Source: Euperipatoides rowelli
Taxonomy: Eukaryota; Onychophora; Udeonychophora; Euonychophora; Peripatopsidae
Reading direction: 5' to 3' (one strand)
DNA: 11,758 nucleotides
NCBI GenBank assembly: GCA_003024985.2
Contig: PXIH01S0012514.1
Below are positions 1 to 7,749 of this stretch, piece after piece; positions within the stretch are counted from its first letter, which is position 1; each line of letters starts with the position of its first letter. Under the pieces are notes generated by a model that saw only the letters and a program-made list of their open reading frames with translations, ran no database searches and was not told the origin of the DNA. The position numbers and the translations under genes are program-made.

Positions 1-449
1 AAGTCATTCAGATTTTATTAAAACTCTTTATCTTTTACTTTTCATACGTTTTATGTGGAATCATTAAAAATAAGCAAAATTATTCAGGCTTTTTTTTTAT
101 GCGTTATACTTATACAGTATCGCTATCATATCAGTATGATTAGGATTTAGGCTATATTTTGATTGAAGAGCTTGGTCTTTTTTCTCCCCAAAAGACACTA
201 CATTATTGTCTCATGTATTCTACTGGGTTTTTAACAATCGTAATTGAAGTGAAACAGACTCATTCTCTAAAGAATTTAATTACAAATTAATTAAAAATTA
301 ATAGCTGTATTTTACAGCTATTTTAAATCACTTGAGCCATTTTTTTTGCATGTGTGCAAATACGCATCCTACATTTTTCGATGGATTTTTCAATTATTTT
401 AAGAGTGAAATACGTGTCTACTGTCTAGATGTGTTAACGCGATCCCTGA
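1..449. other. AT-rich non-coding stretch
   Basis: No open frame, RNA gene or mobile element could be supported here. The only clear structure is a short perfect inverted repeat at 300-322 (listed separately). One copy of the window-wide word TAGGCTA lies at 148-154. The right end may still belong to the decayed retroelement that begins to be readable at 450, but no protein signal extends this far. Confidence 0.6.
300..322. repeat. Short hairpin, 10-bp arms
   Basis: The arms AATAGCTGTA (300-309) and TACAGCTATT (313-322) are perfect reverse complements around a TTT loop. There is no T-run or gene context that would make it a terminator, and this is eukaryotic-looking DNA. Palindromes this short also arise by chance in AT-rich sequence, so no function is assigned. 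Confidence 0.5.
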
Positions 450-1110
450 TTATAGTAATTTTGAGGTATTGTATTTCTGAAGTATCGTCTGACATTTTTG
501 TGTAAGCCTGTATATTATTTCCCCTTCAATTAGTCTCGGTGCAATTTTGTTTGCTTTAGTCATGCTTCCGACTTTAGTCCTTGCATTGTGTGCTATGGCC
601 TTGTATAGAGCTCTCATCTAGTCCCAGGTTAACCTGTGATGTCCAAGAGAATGGAACCGGCTGTACATTGCTATATAAGTTTGCTTTGTTCTTGGCTTGG
701 TTGTGTCTGGTTTGTCTGGGTCACTTGTCAAAATAGACCCTAGATACTGTATTTAAGTGAATTTGCTATTTTAAATGTGTAATCCCATTCTTCTTTGACT
801 TTGTACCCACCTCCTTTTGGTATCCTGGGGAGTGGGGTTCTATATCATAATTTGTCAATTCACCCAGTTGTGTTTGTCTAGCTGATTCCATGTTAGGTAC
901 TAACTCTTTTATTAGGAATTGGATATATTCCTCTAATAGTCCACTTGTTCTGTGTGAGATTAACATGTGATAGCCCTAAGTACGCTATAATTTTGTTTTC
1001 TTGATTTCTTTTTCTGATTTTTTAGTTCTCTGTTGGTCCTCTTCAGTAGCCATATTTTCCGGTGGCTCTATTGCCTTGGTTTTTTTTTTCCTTTTCCAGG
1101 TGATTAGTCT
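450..1110 (-). pseudogene. Decayed non-LTR retrotransposon reverse transcriptase relic
   Basis: Read on the minus strand, this region gives protein-like fragments in shifting frames. At 720-746 the frame reads YLGSILTSD, close to the (F/K)YLGS block that follows the catalytic palm in many LINE reverse transcriptases. Just upstream, in another frame (749-844), is VKEEWDYTF then KIANSLKY, which would lead into that block after one frameshift at about 746-751. Downstream, in the YLGS frame, a TAG at 618-620 is followed by a 55-codon frame (617 to 450) starting MRALYKAIAHN, rich in basic residues and spaced like the thumb helices of such enzymes. A 66-codon frame (966-766) and a short one at about 1055-985, starting MATEEDQQ, are also protein-like. 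No catalytic YADD box, endonuclease, poly(A) tail or target duplication was found. The family call is inferred from motif spacing; another retroelement type is possible. The several stops and frameshifts make it non-functional. Confidence 0.42.
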
Positions 1111-1640
1111 TGCTTTGATCTTGGTCAACTATTGTAAATTTAATTTACCTTATTTTGTTTTTATTTTCCCAAAATACTACATGGCATATAGATGACAAAT
1201 AACACCACCATTCAAAATAAAAAAAAAAGGAAAATAATCCTTTACCTTTAAGTGAAAAATCATCATAAAAATTCATGTTTTCAATAATTTTTATAAAATC
1301 AGCCGTTTAAGATAGTCTTTGAAAATGGTTTATTTAAATCATAATTTAAAAGTGTAGGCTAGTCTTGTTTCACAATGTGATCAAAGTGACAATTGTATCA
1401 CATGACTTGGAAATGAACTTACACTTTGCCCTACGGGTTAATCAGTAGTTGAGCAGAAAAATAAATTCAGTTTCATATGGATTTTTCAGTACTCGAGCCT
1501 TAATGAGTTAAATGAAAGTTTGTTATTTCACCTTTGTCATCAATAGACTGGAAACTAAAAGTATGTTGGTGCCTGTAAAGTACTCTAGAATATTAGGCAC
1601 AAGATCATACATACAGATCAAAATTGAAAAGGCTAACCAT
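1111..1640. other. AT-rich non-coding stretch
   Basis: Short frames appear on the plus strand, but they are built from T-runs and show no domain. A TAGGCTA copy lies at 1355-1361. Nothing here resembles an exon with splice sites. The stretch from about 1360 to 1500 is slightly less repetitive than its surroundings but carries no identifiable element. Confidence 0.5.
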
Positions 1641-2505
1641 TGCTTCTTTTTTTTTCAACATCCATTTCTTTCTATCTCTATTTTTCTCCAGCTTTGTCTT
1701 TCAATTATCATTTGATCATTCTCTATATCGATATAACTAATAATCTCTATTGTTTGCTATCTTTATTAATCCTCTATTTCTATTGATCTCTTTAACATCA
1801 TCTATTTATTTCTATATTTTAAATCTCTATTCTTGATTCTTTATCTCTCTAAATTTCTATCACTGTAGATTTATCTTTTGACATTTCAATTTATTACCGG
1901 TAATATCTTTAACTCTTGATTTCTCTCTATCAATCTCTCTTGATCTCTATCTTTTGATATAGATATATAAATTGGGTGATAGATAAACTCATTGTATTTT
2001 CAGCACCTTCACCTTACTCTCTCTCTCTCTCACCCTAAACCAATCTTGAATTCTACCTCAATCCCTAACAATAAATATTTATTAATTGAGCCATCTTTTA
2101 ATTTATATTGCTCCTCACAATCATCCTATTCCAATGTAAATATTTCTATCCCTTCCATCTATAAGTTTATCACTCTAGTACAATCCTTTTCTACCCCAAT
2201 TTCTATTTATCCCACTCTATCTCAATACTATTTGTTCCAATCCCATTTCTCTATCCCCAATATCTACTTTATTTTTCTAATTCAATCTCTCTAAATATCT
2301 ACCTAACTGTGTCTATCTATTCCAATCTACCTCCAAATCCTTCTATATTCCTATTTACAACATATCCTTATCTATAGTATCAATCTTGCTTTTTATCTCT
2401 ATTCATACATTTCTATTCCCATAATTATAGACATTATCTTTATTTTCTCTATTGTGCATCTTTACTGTACTACATCTATATCTATCTATTGTTCTATTCA
2501 GACCT
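1641..2505 (+). repeat. Pyrimidine-rich, G-poor low-complexity tract
   Basis: For about 850 bases the plus strand is nearly free of G and is dominated by degenerate copies of words such as ATCTCTAT, TCTATTTC and CCAATCTC, with a (CT)n core near 2017-2031. This resembles an ancient, eroded tetranucleotide or short tandem array rather than a gene. A 100-codon plus-strand frame (1992-2294) arises only because stop codons need A and G in combinations that are rare here; its product is a run of S, I, Y, P, N and L with no domain. Such purine/pyrimidine asymmetry can favour triplex structures, which is an inference. Confidence 0.8.
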
Positions 2506-3131
2506 CTAAGATTAGCACGACTGCACATTCCAGAACCTATAACATATTATTCCTGGATATGTAAAATCTTTAAAGCACCTGTCCCAATGGGACTTGTGTA
2601 AAAATTAGTTTTTTTTTTAATAAAAATGTTTCACAATTCAAAATGCTTTACAATTTTTGCCTGTATAAAACGGTAGTCCTTAAATTCCTGACATCTTAGT
2701 GTTCTTAGATTTAAAAATAAATAAATAAATACACACATAAAGATACTTTAAATAGCAAAATAAATGTAGGCTTATACTGGTCATCAATGGAAAATCCATT
2801 GGGCATATTCACAAAAAGGTTCTCACAAGTTCTGAGAACTAGAACCGGATTTGTTTAGTTTAACTTTAAATAGGCACTTTACAATAGCAAATGCCTATTA
2901 CAGTAAGTGATTGATAGCCTATACAGTATACTGTAAATACTTAATTTAAAAAAAAATCATGAATCATAAGAAAAATGGTTTAGAAATAGCAGGCTATTAT
3001 ACAAATATTAAACATAAATTATACTGTATATTTGCTTACATATTTGCAAAAAAATAACATTAAATAATTATAAGTCTTTGTTGAAACAAAAAGCACGATT
3101 TGCATATGGTTAGAATTTAGATCTTTGGTTT
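2506..3131. other. AT-rich non-coding stretch
   Basis: No gene is supported. It contains an (AAAT)n microsatellite at about 2713-2733, the self-complementary word ACAGTATACTGT at about 2923-2934, and one TAGCCTA copy at 2915-2921. Numerous A/T runs produce only very short frames. Confidence 0.55.
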
Positions 3132-3160
3132 CCACACCCCTTTTACAAATAAAAGTGTGG
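3132..3160. repeat. Bulged hairpin with AATAAA in the loop
   Basis: CCACAC (3132-3137) pairs with GTGTGG (3155-3160), and TTTT pairs with AAAA inside a CCC bulge. The apical region includes AATAAA (3148-3153), followed by a GT-rich stretch. This is the general layout of an animal polyadenylation signal, but no upstream transcript can be pointed to, so the function is unproven. Confidence 0.3.
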
Positions 3161-3170
3161 TGCTTTGTTT

Positions 3171-3538
3171 ATGCCAAATTATTCAAATAGCCAATTAATT
3201 TCAGATGATAGTGAAGATGAGATGCTTAATGAAAGTAAACAAAGGAAAATCAGATTATTTTATTTGAGTACAATACCAAATTGCAATCATAAAGATTTCA
3301 AAAACCATTTTCATCTTAAATGAACACAATTTGAAAATCTTACGAAGAAATTTTAAACGCCAATTTTTGTTTGGAATTGGGAGAGATCGTCTTGCATTGA
3401 ATGGTTAAAAAAAAATTCTCTTTAACCATTCAATGCAAGACGATCTCAGGAAATATTGACAGTTTTAGGTGAATTTCCAATCGATTTAAAATATCTATAG
3501 CCACGATACATAAAATGATAAATAGATGCATAAGATAA
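3171..3538 (+). pseudogene. Decayed PIF/Harbinger-like transposase, N-terminal part
   Basis: The frame opening at ATG 3171 runs 50 codons. It starts with an acidic head (SDDSEDEML), then a basic patch (SKQRK), then KDFKNHF. Past a TGA at 3321-3323 the same frame reads TQFENLTKKF, so the pattern is an HF..., TQFE.L block as found near the start of DDE_Tnp_4 (HARBI1-like) transposases. After a 27-bp perfect inverted repeat the frame has shifted by two. At 3446-3535 it reads GNIDSFR, stop, ISNRFKISIATIHKMINR, which matches the family's helix-turn-helix pattern (G..-S-[FY]-R-.-[IV]-[AS]-.-R-F, then S-.-[ST]-[TL]-[VIL]-H). The order and spacing of both blocks fit the family. The catalytic DDE core (an IDGTH-type block) was not found downstream, and terminal repeats were not identified. 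At least three in-frame stops and one frameshift show it is dead. The assignment rests on recognition by eye, without alignment. Confidence 0.55.
3383..3447. repeat. Perfect 27-bp inverted repeat (hairpin)
   Basis: The left arm (3383-3409) begins GAGATCGTC and ends GGTTAAA. The right arm (3421-3447) begins TTTAACC and ends GACGATCTC. All 27 positions are complementary, around an 11-base loop. The arms have mixed composition, so this is not a simple-sequence palindrome. It sits between the two conserved blocks of the transposase relic and coincides with the frame change. The lack of any mismatch in otherwise decayed DNA suggests that one arm was copied from the other recently. An RNA of this shape would be a long perfect stem, but no promoter or precursor evidence is visible. 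Confidence 0.9.
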
Positions 3539-4000
3539 AGTTAAACATCTAGCTTATAGCTGTGAAATTCCAAGTAGTAGCTGGTTACCCGGTAGGCTAA
3601 TGGCTATAAAAAAAAAAAGATTTGAAATTTTTAATCATAAAAAAATCCAAGAATGTCACTTTTAATTTCAATTTTTTTAAAGTAATTATTGAAGCATTTG
3701 GTAGCAAATTGTAGAAATCCTGATCGATCATGATAGGTGTTATTTTAATTTCAGATAAGATGTTCTTTAAACTTCTCAAAAAAAAAAAAAAAAATGTAAA
3801 GCAATAAAAACATTATTGTGCTTCAAAATTAGTTTAATATTTTAAGATACACAATAAATCAGCTTTAAATTAAAAACTCCTAATGCAGCGAACATCCTGT
3901 TAACTAAAAGCCACTCTAAGCATTTGCCGCATTTATTAGTATTATTTGTTTGATGTTTTATTTCCGAGACCTTTTTGTATACACCTCTTGCTTAGATCAT
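3539..4000. other. AT-rich non-coding stretch
   Basis: A 60-codon minus-strand frame (3779-3597) is composed mainly of F, K, I and L from A/T runs and has no recognisable domain. A run of 17 A lies at 3778-3794. The remainder of the upstream transposase relic may extend into this stretch, but no DDE motif could be read. One TAGGCTA copy lies at 3593-3599. Confidence 0.5.
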
Positions 4001-4204
4001 TCATTTTTCAAAATTTGCCTTGCGTTTTATCGGAGAGGGTGAAAAATTTGCAAACATTTCTATAATTGCATCTGGAGCTTTGCCCCGGGGGAGTGTGAAA
4101 TTGCATCTTTTTAACATTTCCTCAAATGCGTCTTTAACTGCGAGGGCTGCCCAAAACCTTGTGCTTTGAATCAGATTCAGAGGCCAGCCTAAAGACTTGG
4201 ACAT
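4001..4204 (-). other. GC-richer island with a 67-codon frame (possible exon or conserved element)
   Basis: From about 4008 to 4200 the base composition rises to roughly 45% G+C, against about 28% on either side, and homopolymer runs disappear. The minus strand is open for 67 codons from ATG at 4204 to TGA at 4001. It gives a balanced, protein-like composition with segments such as FWAALAVKDAFEEMLKRC and LPRGKAPDAIIEMF. There is no signal peptide or known domain that I recognise. A CTTTAG just upstream of GCTGGCC (about 4189) could be a splice acceptor, making this a terminal exon. The plus strand is also open over much of the block, which weakens the coding reading. It also holds a near-palindrome CTTTGAATC-A-GATTCAGAG (4164-4182) with a TCF-like CTTTGAA half. 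A conserved enhancer is therefore an equal alternative, and a recent insertion cannot be excluded. Confidence 0.35.
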
Positions 4205-4260
4205 GGCATTTTTTTTTTCTAATCAAACTTTCCCTGACATTTTGGGAGCAACCTTAGCAG

Positions 4261-4288
4261 TTTTTTTTTTTGGGGGGGAGGGGGGTTG
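4261..4288. repeat. T-run followed by G-run
   Basis: Eleven T are followed by seven G, an A and six G. Similar homopolymer junctions occur just inside the ends of the element at 10190-10514, so this could be a fragment of a related transposon end. No partner end or target duplication was found. Confidence 0.4.
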
Positions 4289-4820
4289 TGTATAGGGTGA
4301 TGAGAGTGATATAAATTTGCATAAAATTTAAAATTTTAATGAAAGCCATATTAACAAACTGCGCATAATTCAATGTGAGAATGCAAGTCTACGGCTGCAG
4401 TAAAATATTTTTTTTTTCCTAAAAGGAATTACATCTTTTAATTATGATTTATTAAACACTTTGTAAAGATTGTAAAATTTAAAGAAAATAATTTAAAAAA
4501 AAATTGATAATCACACTAAGAATATTATTATGCTTAAATGTACTGTAGTTATTTAAAGGGTGGATGCAGACTTTTGACTTTTACATAAACAACAATGCAA
4601 TGTGACTTTTAAAATGCTTTTAGATTGTAATTACATAACCTTGTAAACTGAAAGTATGTAAACACGGTCATTTTAATTGTTAATAAAAAAAATATTAGAA
4701 GGGTGTAATTCTCATTTCAAGAATATTTTTTTTTAAATCAAGTATGAGACTCTTGTTTGTATAATAGCTATACAAATCCACTTGTTTAATCAGCTGCTCT
4801 ATTGAGCCAGTGGTTCTATT

Positions 4821-4822
4821 TC

Positions 4823-4853
<31 letters not shown>

Positions 4854-4854
4854 T
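4821..4854. repeat. (TCTG)n(TC)n microsatellite
   Basis: Several TCTG units pass directly into a pure TC run. It is a compound dinucleotide/tetranucleotide repeat, likely length-polymorphic. It explains the leucine/serine stretch in the plus-strand frame crossing it. Confidence 0.9.
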
Positions 4855-4980
4855 TAGGCTAACTCAAAATTCTGTTTCCTTAAGTATAAATGAATCATTA
4901 CTTTTTAATGATTCTATTCAATCTCTAATATCTGAAATCAATTTTGTAACAGCCAACTCCACCATGACAAATATTTATTT

Positions 4981-5002
4981 TGTGTGTGGGTGTGTGTGTG
5001 TG
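4981..5002. repeat. (TG)n microsatellite
   Basis: TG units are interrupted once by GGG. Similar short TG tracts occur at 11050-11070 and 11572-11586, all with TG on the plus strand. Confidence 0.85.
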
Positions 5003-5774
5003 GAATGATGAAAACACATTATTTTTAGATGATAAAATATTATTTCAAAGGTCAGACAAATCAAGATCAAACAGAAAAACTTAGCATAGATAGGCAACGT
5101 TGAAGAAAATAGAAAATGACAGCTGAGTTCATTAAATTGAGGTTGGTAATTCTCCAATAGATACAGTAATCTTGAATGTGCAGATGGATGTAAAAAAAAG
5201 TTGTAAAAATGTCATCTAAAATTTAAAGTGAAGTGGCCAAAAGAAATTGAATTTTGATAAATTAATGCTATTTTAAAATCTTTTTCTTTTTTTTTTTAAC
5301 ACCAAGTGACAAGATTTGAGCTAAAAGTTTTTAAAATTATTCTTTTACATTCATCTTTGGACTCTAAGGTCAGCTTTAGCTGAAAGACTTTTACAATAGG
5401 CCTATAGACTCAACGTTTTCAGATTTCCACATAAAATAAATAAGTGATTTTAAAAATAATTTTATTGAAAGGGTAGGGAGAATCAATATGAATATAAAAG
5501 CATAAAACTCTGAAGAAGAAAACATCACCCCATAAAAAAATAAAAATCAAATTAAAAATTAAAAAATAGTCTTTATTTAACAGCAAATTAATGACGAAAC
5601 GATTCAAATCCAAAATGACTCAAATTGAAGCTCGTTACATAATACCGTGAAATAAAAATCACCCTCCCTCCTTATTTAATCAATCCTATGCTTTTTATTG
5701 TGGATTTCATTGATGGATTTCTTAAAGACATTTCTAAATAAATTGTTATTTTTGTTTTACAGGAATTTTAAAGC

Positions 5775-5782
5775 AACTAGCT
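5775..5782. repeat. Left target-site duplication of the hAT-like element
   Basis: AACTAGCT lies immediately before the left end of the element and is repeated exactly at 6422-6429, immediately after its right end. Eight bases is the duplication length made by hAT transposases. Confidence 0.85.
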
Positions 5783-5973
5783 CATAGATTCCCAACGGGG
5801 GCGATACCACCCTCCAATGGGCGCTGGAGCCTTCTATGGGGGCGGTAGCGGATCCAGAGGCAAATGGGGGGCGTTGAGGAAGTTAAGAGGGGCGGCCGTG
5901 GCGTACCTACCCTATCAGCACCAAAACATTTTAAAAATATTTTGAATTATCAATGGGCAAAGTTTGTCAGTTG

Positions 5974-6032
5974 AAGTAGTAGTACGGTAATACTATTAGC
6001 AGCAGTAGTAGTAGCCGACTAGTGGTGGTAGT
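5974..6032. repeat. Degenerate (AGT)n/(AGC)n repeat inside the hAT-like element
   Basis: Runs of AGTAGTAGT, AGCAGCAGT and GGTGGTAGT form an imperfect trinucleotide array. It lies within the transposon and may be an expanded part of its original body. Confidence 0.65.
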
Positions 6033-6074
6033 GCACAAATAAAACGTGATTTTGAAAACCCCGCCAAGATCGTC

Positions 6075-6075
6075 A

Positions 6076-6154
<79 letters not shown>
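6075..6154. repeat. (TC)n(AT)n microsatellite inside the hAT-like element
   Basis: A short TC run leads into about 68 bases of AT dinucleotides with a single C at 6111. Because AT repeats are self-complementary, this can extrude as a cruciform and is probably highly polymorphic. It creates the isoleucine/tyrosine frame on the minus strand (6181-5996), which is not a gene. Confidence 0.95.
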
Positions 6155-6156
<2 letters not shown>

Positions 6157-6421
6157 TATGCATACAAGTTAATACGTGCACAAAATCAAATCTATAAAAG
6201 GGATAGCTCTAGGAATGCATTATAATTTTTATGTGCTTCGCCGTGATAAATAGTCATGAGTGATAAGTGATAGAGGTCATTATAAACATTATTTTTATAA
6301 CTATCTATAAATCTGTTGAGAAGTTAAATAAACAGATACATTAGGTACAGATAATATGCAGCAATATTTAATATTTCATATAAAATTAACTATTATGGAC
6401 TAGGGGGTGTTGGAACCTATG

Positions 6422-6429
6422 AACTAGCT
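6422..6429. repeat. Right target-site duplication of the hAT-like element
   Basis: AACTAGCT, identical to 5775-5782, directly abuts the ...CCTATG end of the element. Confidence 0.85.
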
Positions 6430-7013
6430 AAATTATTTCCAATTAGAGCTAAAAGTAGAATATTACTGATCATGTAATTATAATTGGTCATTAGTCAAGC
6501 TGTAATTTGATAAAATGTTATGATAGTTCCCAATTAACACTGCTTGCATATTTTTACAGTACGTTGTTTTGCTTTAAAATAGGCTACCCTTTTTTGTCGT
6601 AACCATATAAACAAAGTTATTAGCTCTATATCTTGTGTTTTCCTTTTTAAAAGTTAAAAATGTACCAGTATTACTTTTAAACTACATAAGCTTATTCTAA
6701 AAGTGATTATTATTAATATTCGGTGGAGGTGCTTTTATTTCATATAACTTAACCACTGAAAGCCCAGTACACATGCATTTTAAAATATTTTACTATCAGA
6801 TGAAAATTTTAATTTAAAAAAAAAAATATTTTTCCATACAATTCTTCAAAGTGATTGTTTTGTTAGAAGAAAATACAGACTACGTTTTCAAATTGTAGGC
6901 TACAGATTTTTTTTGTAAAAATGTTCATATTTGGTGAGATGTAGCCTACCCATTAACTTTCAAATAGGCTACATTGCAATATCAATCTTTGTTTCTTCTC
7001 ATTACAATAATTT

Positions 7014-7060
7014 CTCAAAATGCTAAATGCTTTTGTTGATAAAGCATTTAGCATTTTGAG
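7014..7060. repeat. Perfect 20-bp inverted repeat (hairpin)
   Basis: CTCAAAATGCTAAATGCTTT (7014-7033) is the exact reverse complement of 7041-7060, around a 7-base loop. A third, imperfect copy of the right arm (GTTAGCATTTTTTGAG) follows at 7064-7079, so the arm word is present three times within 66 bases. Arms of this length with no mismatch are unlikely by chance. No flanking target duplication or coding context was seen. Confidence 0.85.
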
Positions 7061-7732
7061 GAAGTTAGCATTTTTTGAGCATTAAAGAACCATTTAAATA
7101 TCCTACAGCCATCAATCAATAAATACTTCAATAAATAAATATGGGGGAAGGAGCTGGAACTCAACGATTTTAATACTTTCCTAGGGAAAGAATAAAATCA
7201 ATTAACAGTGCCAGTTCCAAGAATGAAAACCCAACTTTAATCAGGGACTAACCACTTATAAAAATTAATAAACTTTTACTTATCAAAAAAATTAATAATT
7301 AACTACACTTAAATTTGAAATAAATCGATACGGTAATAATAAAAGACTATCTAGAAATGTCTGTGTACATAGCGGTATGGTTTGCTATCATCATGGCACA
7401 ATGATATTTGATTTGAAACCCTGATAAAGCAGATTTGATTGATTCTATTTTGGTCTCTCTGTGAGTGTCTTTGCCTTAGGGTATAACTTTTTGAAAATTA
7501 AGAGTTTAGGAGCTCCAAAGTTTGCTGGATAAATGTATAACTTGGGAGCTCTAATTACTCCAGAAACAGTGTGAGATACATTTTGAAGCTTATTTGTATC
7601 CCGTGTGTAGTTTCTTTTACTAGTAAGATATAAAACATTAAATGAAAGCAATAGGTTTAATATTACCCGGTAGTTCATTTTTGTAAATTATGTAAAATTT
7701 TAAATGCTTTCAATTTTGCTTGCACTTCCATA

Positions 7733-7749
7733 TGACGTCGTAATGTCAT
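7733..7749. promoter_or_regulatory. CRE-like site with second half-site
   Basis: TGACGTCG differs from the CREB/ATF palindrome TGACGTCA at one base. The sequence ATGAC-(8 bases)-GTCAT (7732-7749) adds a second half-site in opposite orientation. No transcription start or exon is visible nearby, so this is a sequence match only. Confidence 0.2.

Larger units (their letters stand above)
4289..5774. other. AT-rich non-coding stretch with microsatellites
   Basis: No gene is supported. Short frames at 4802-5008 (plus), 5157-4975 (minus) and 5613-5419 (minus) are driven by simple repeats and A/T runs. The stretch 4600-4680 has a GTAATTAC homeodomain-type word and GTAAACA (forkhead-type). The stretch 5040-5170 is less repetitive and includes AAAGGTCA, AGATCAAA and CAGCTG. 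These are only weak hints of regulatory DNA. One TAGGCTA copy is at 4855-4861 and one TAGGCCTA near 5397. Confidence 0.5.
5783..6421. mobile_element. Non-autonomous hAT-like DNA transposon, 639 bp
   Basis: The left end is CATAGATTCCCAACGGGGG and the right end, read inward, is CATAGGTTCCAACACCCCC. They match over the outer part (CATAG-R-TTCC-C-AAC) with one substitution and one gap. They resemble the CAGNGGTTCCCAAC ends of hAT elements related to ZBED-type transposases. A perfect 8-bp duplication, AACTAGCT, flanks both ends, as hAT insertion produces. The left subterminal 100 bases are strikingly G-rich (several GGGGG and GGGGCG runs), as in this element class, whereas the right side is AT-rich. 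No transposase frame exists inside; the only internal frame (6181-5996, minus) is made by an AT repeat. The element therefore depended on an enzyme supplied elsewhere. The near-perfect flanks but diverged ends suggest moderate age. The ZBED relation comes from recall of terminal sequences, not from a search. Confidence 0.82.

Noticed and set aside
1992-2294. 100-codon plus-strand frame
   Set aside because: It lies wholly inside the G-depleted tract; its composition (S, I, Y, P, N, L) reflects the DNA bias and it has no domain.
3148-3153. AATAAA polyadenylation signal with downstream GT-rich DNA
   Set aside because: AATAAA is expected many times at this base composition and there is no upstream transcript or exon to end.
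4272-4285. G-run as a G-quadruplex
   Set aside because: It is essentially one interrupted run and not four spaced G-tracts; a slippage-derived homopolymer explains it.
5996-6181. 61-codon minus-strand frame with an IY repeat
   Set aside because: It is a translation of the AT microsatellite.
7151-7216. Inverted CTGGAACT / AGTTCC words as transposon ends
   Set aside because: The match is only about 7-8 bases and does not extend, with no flanking duplication.
7445-7678. 77-codon minus-strand frame with RAPKL/GAPKL repeats
   Set aside because: The repeat comes from two GAGCTC-centred DNA words; there is no domain and no splice or promoter context.
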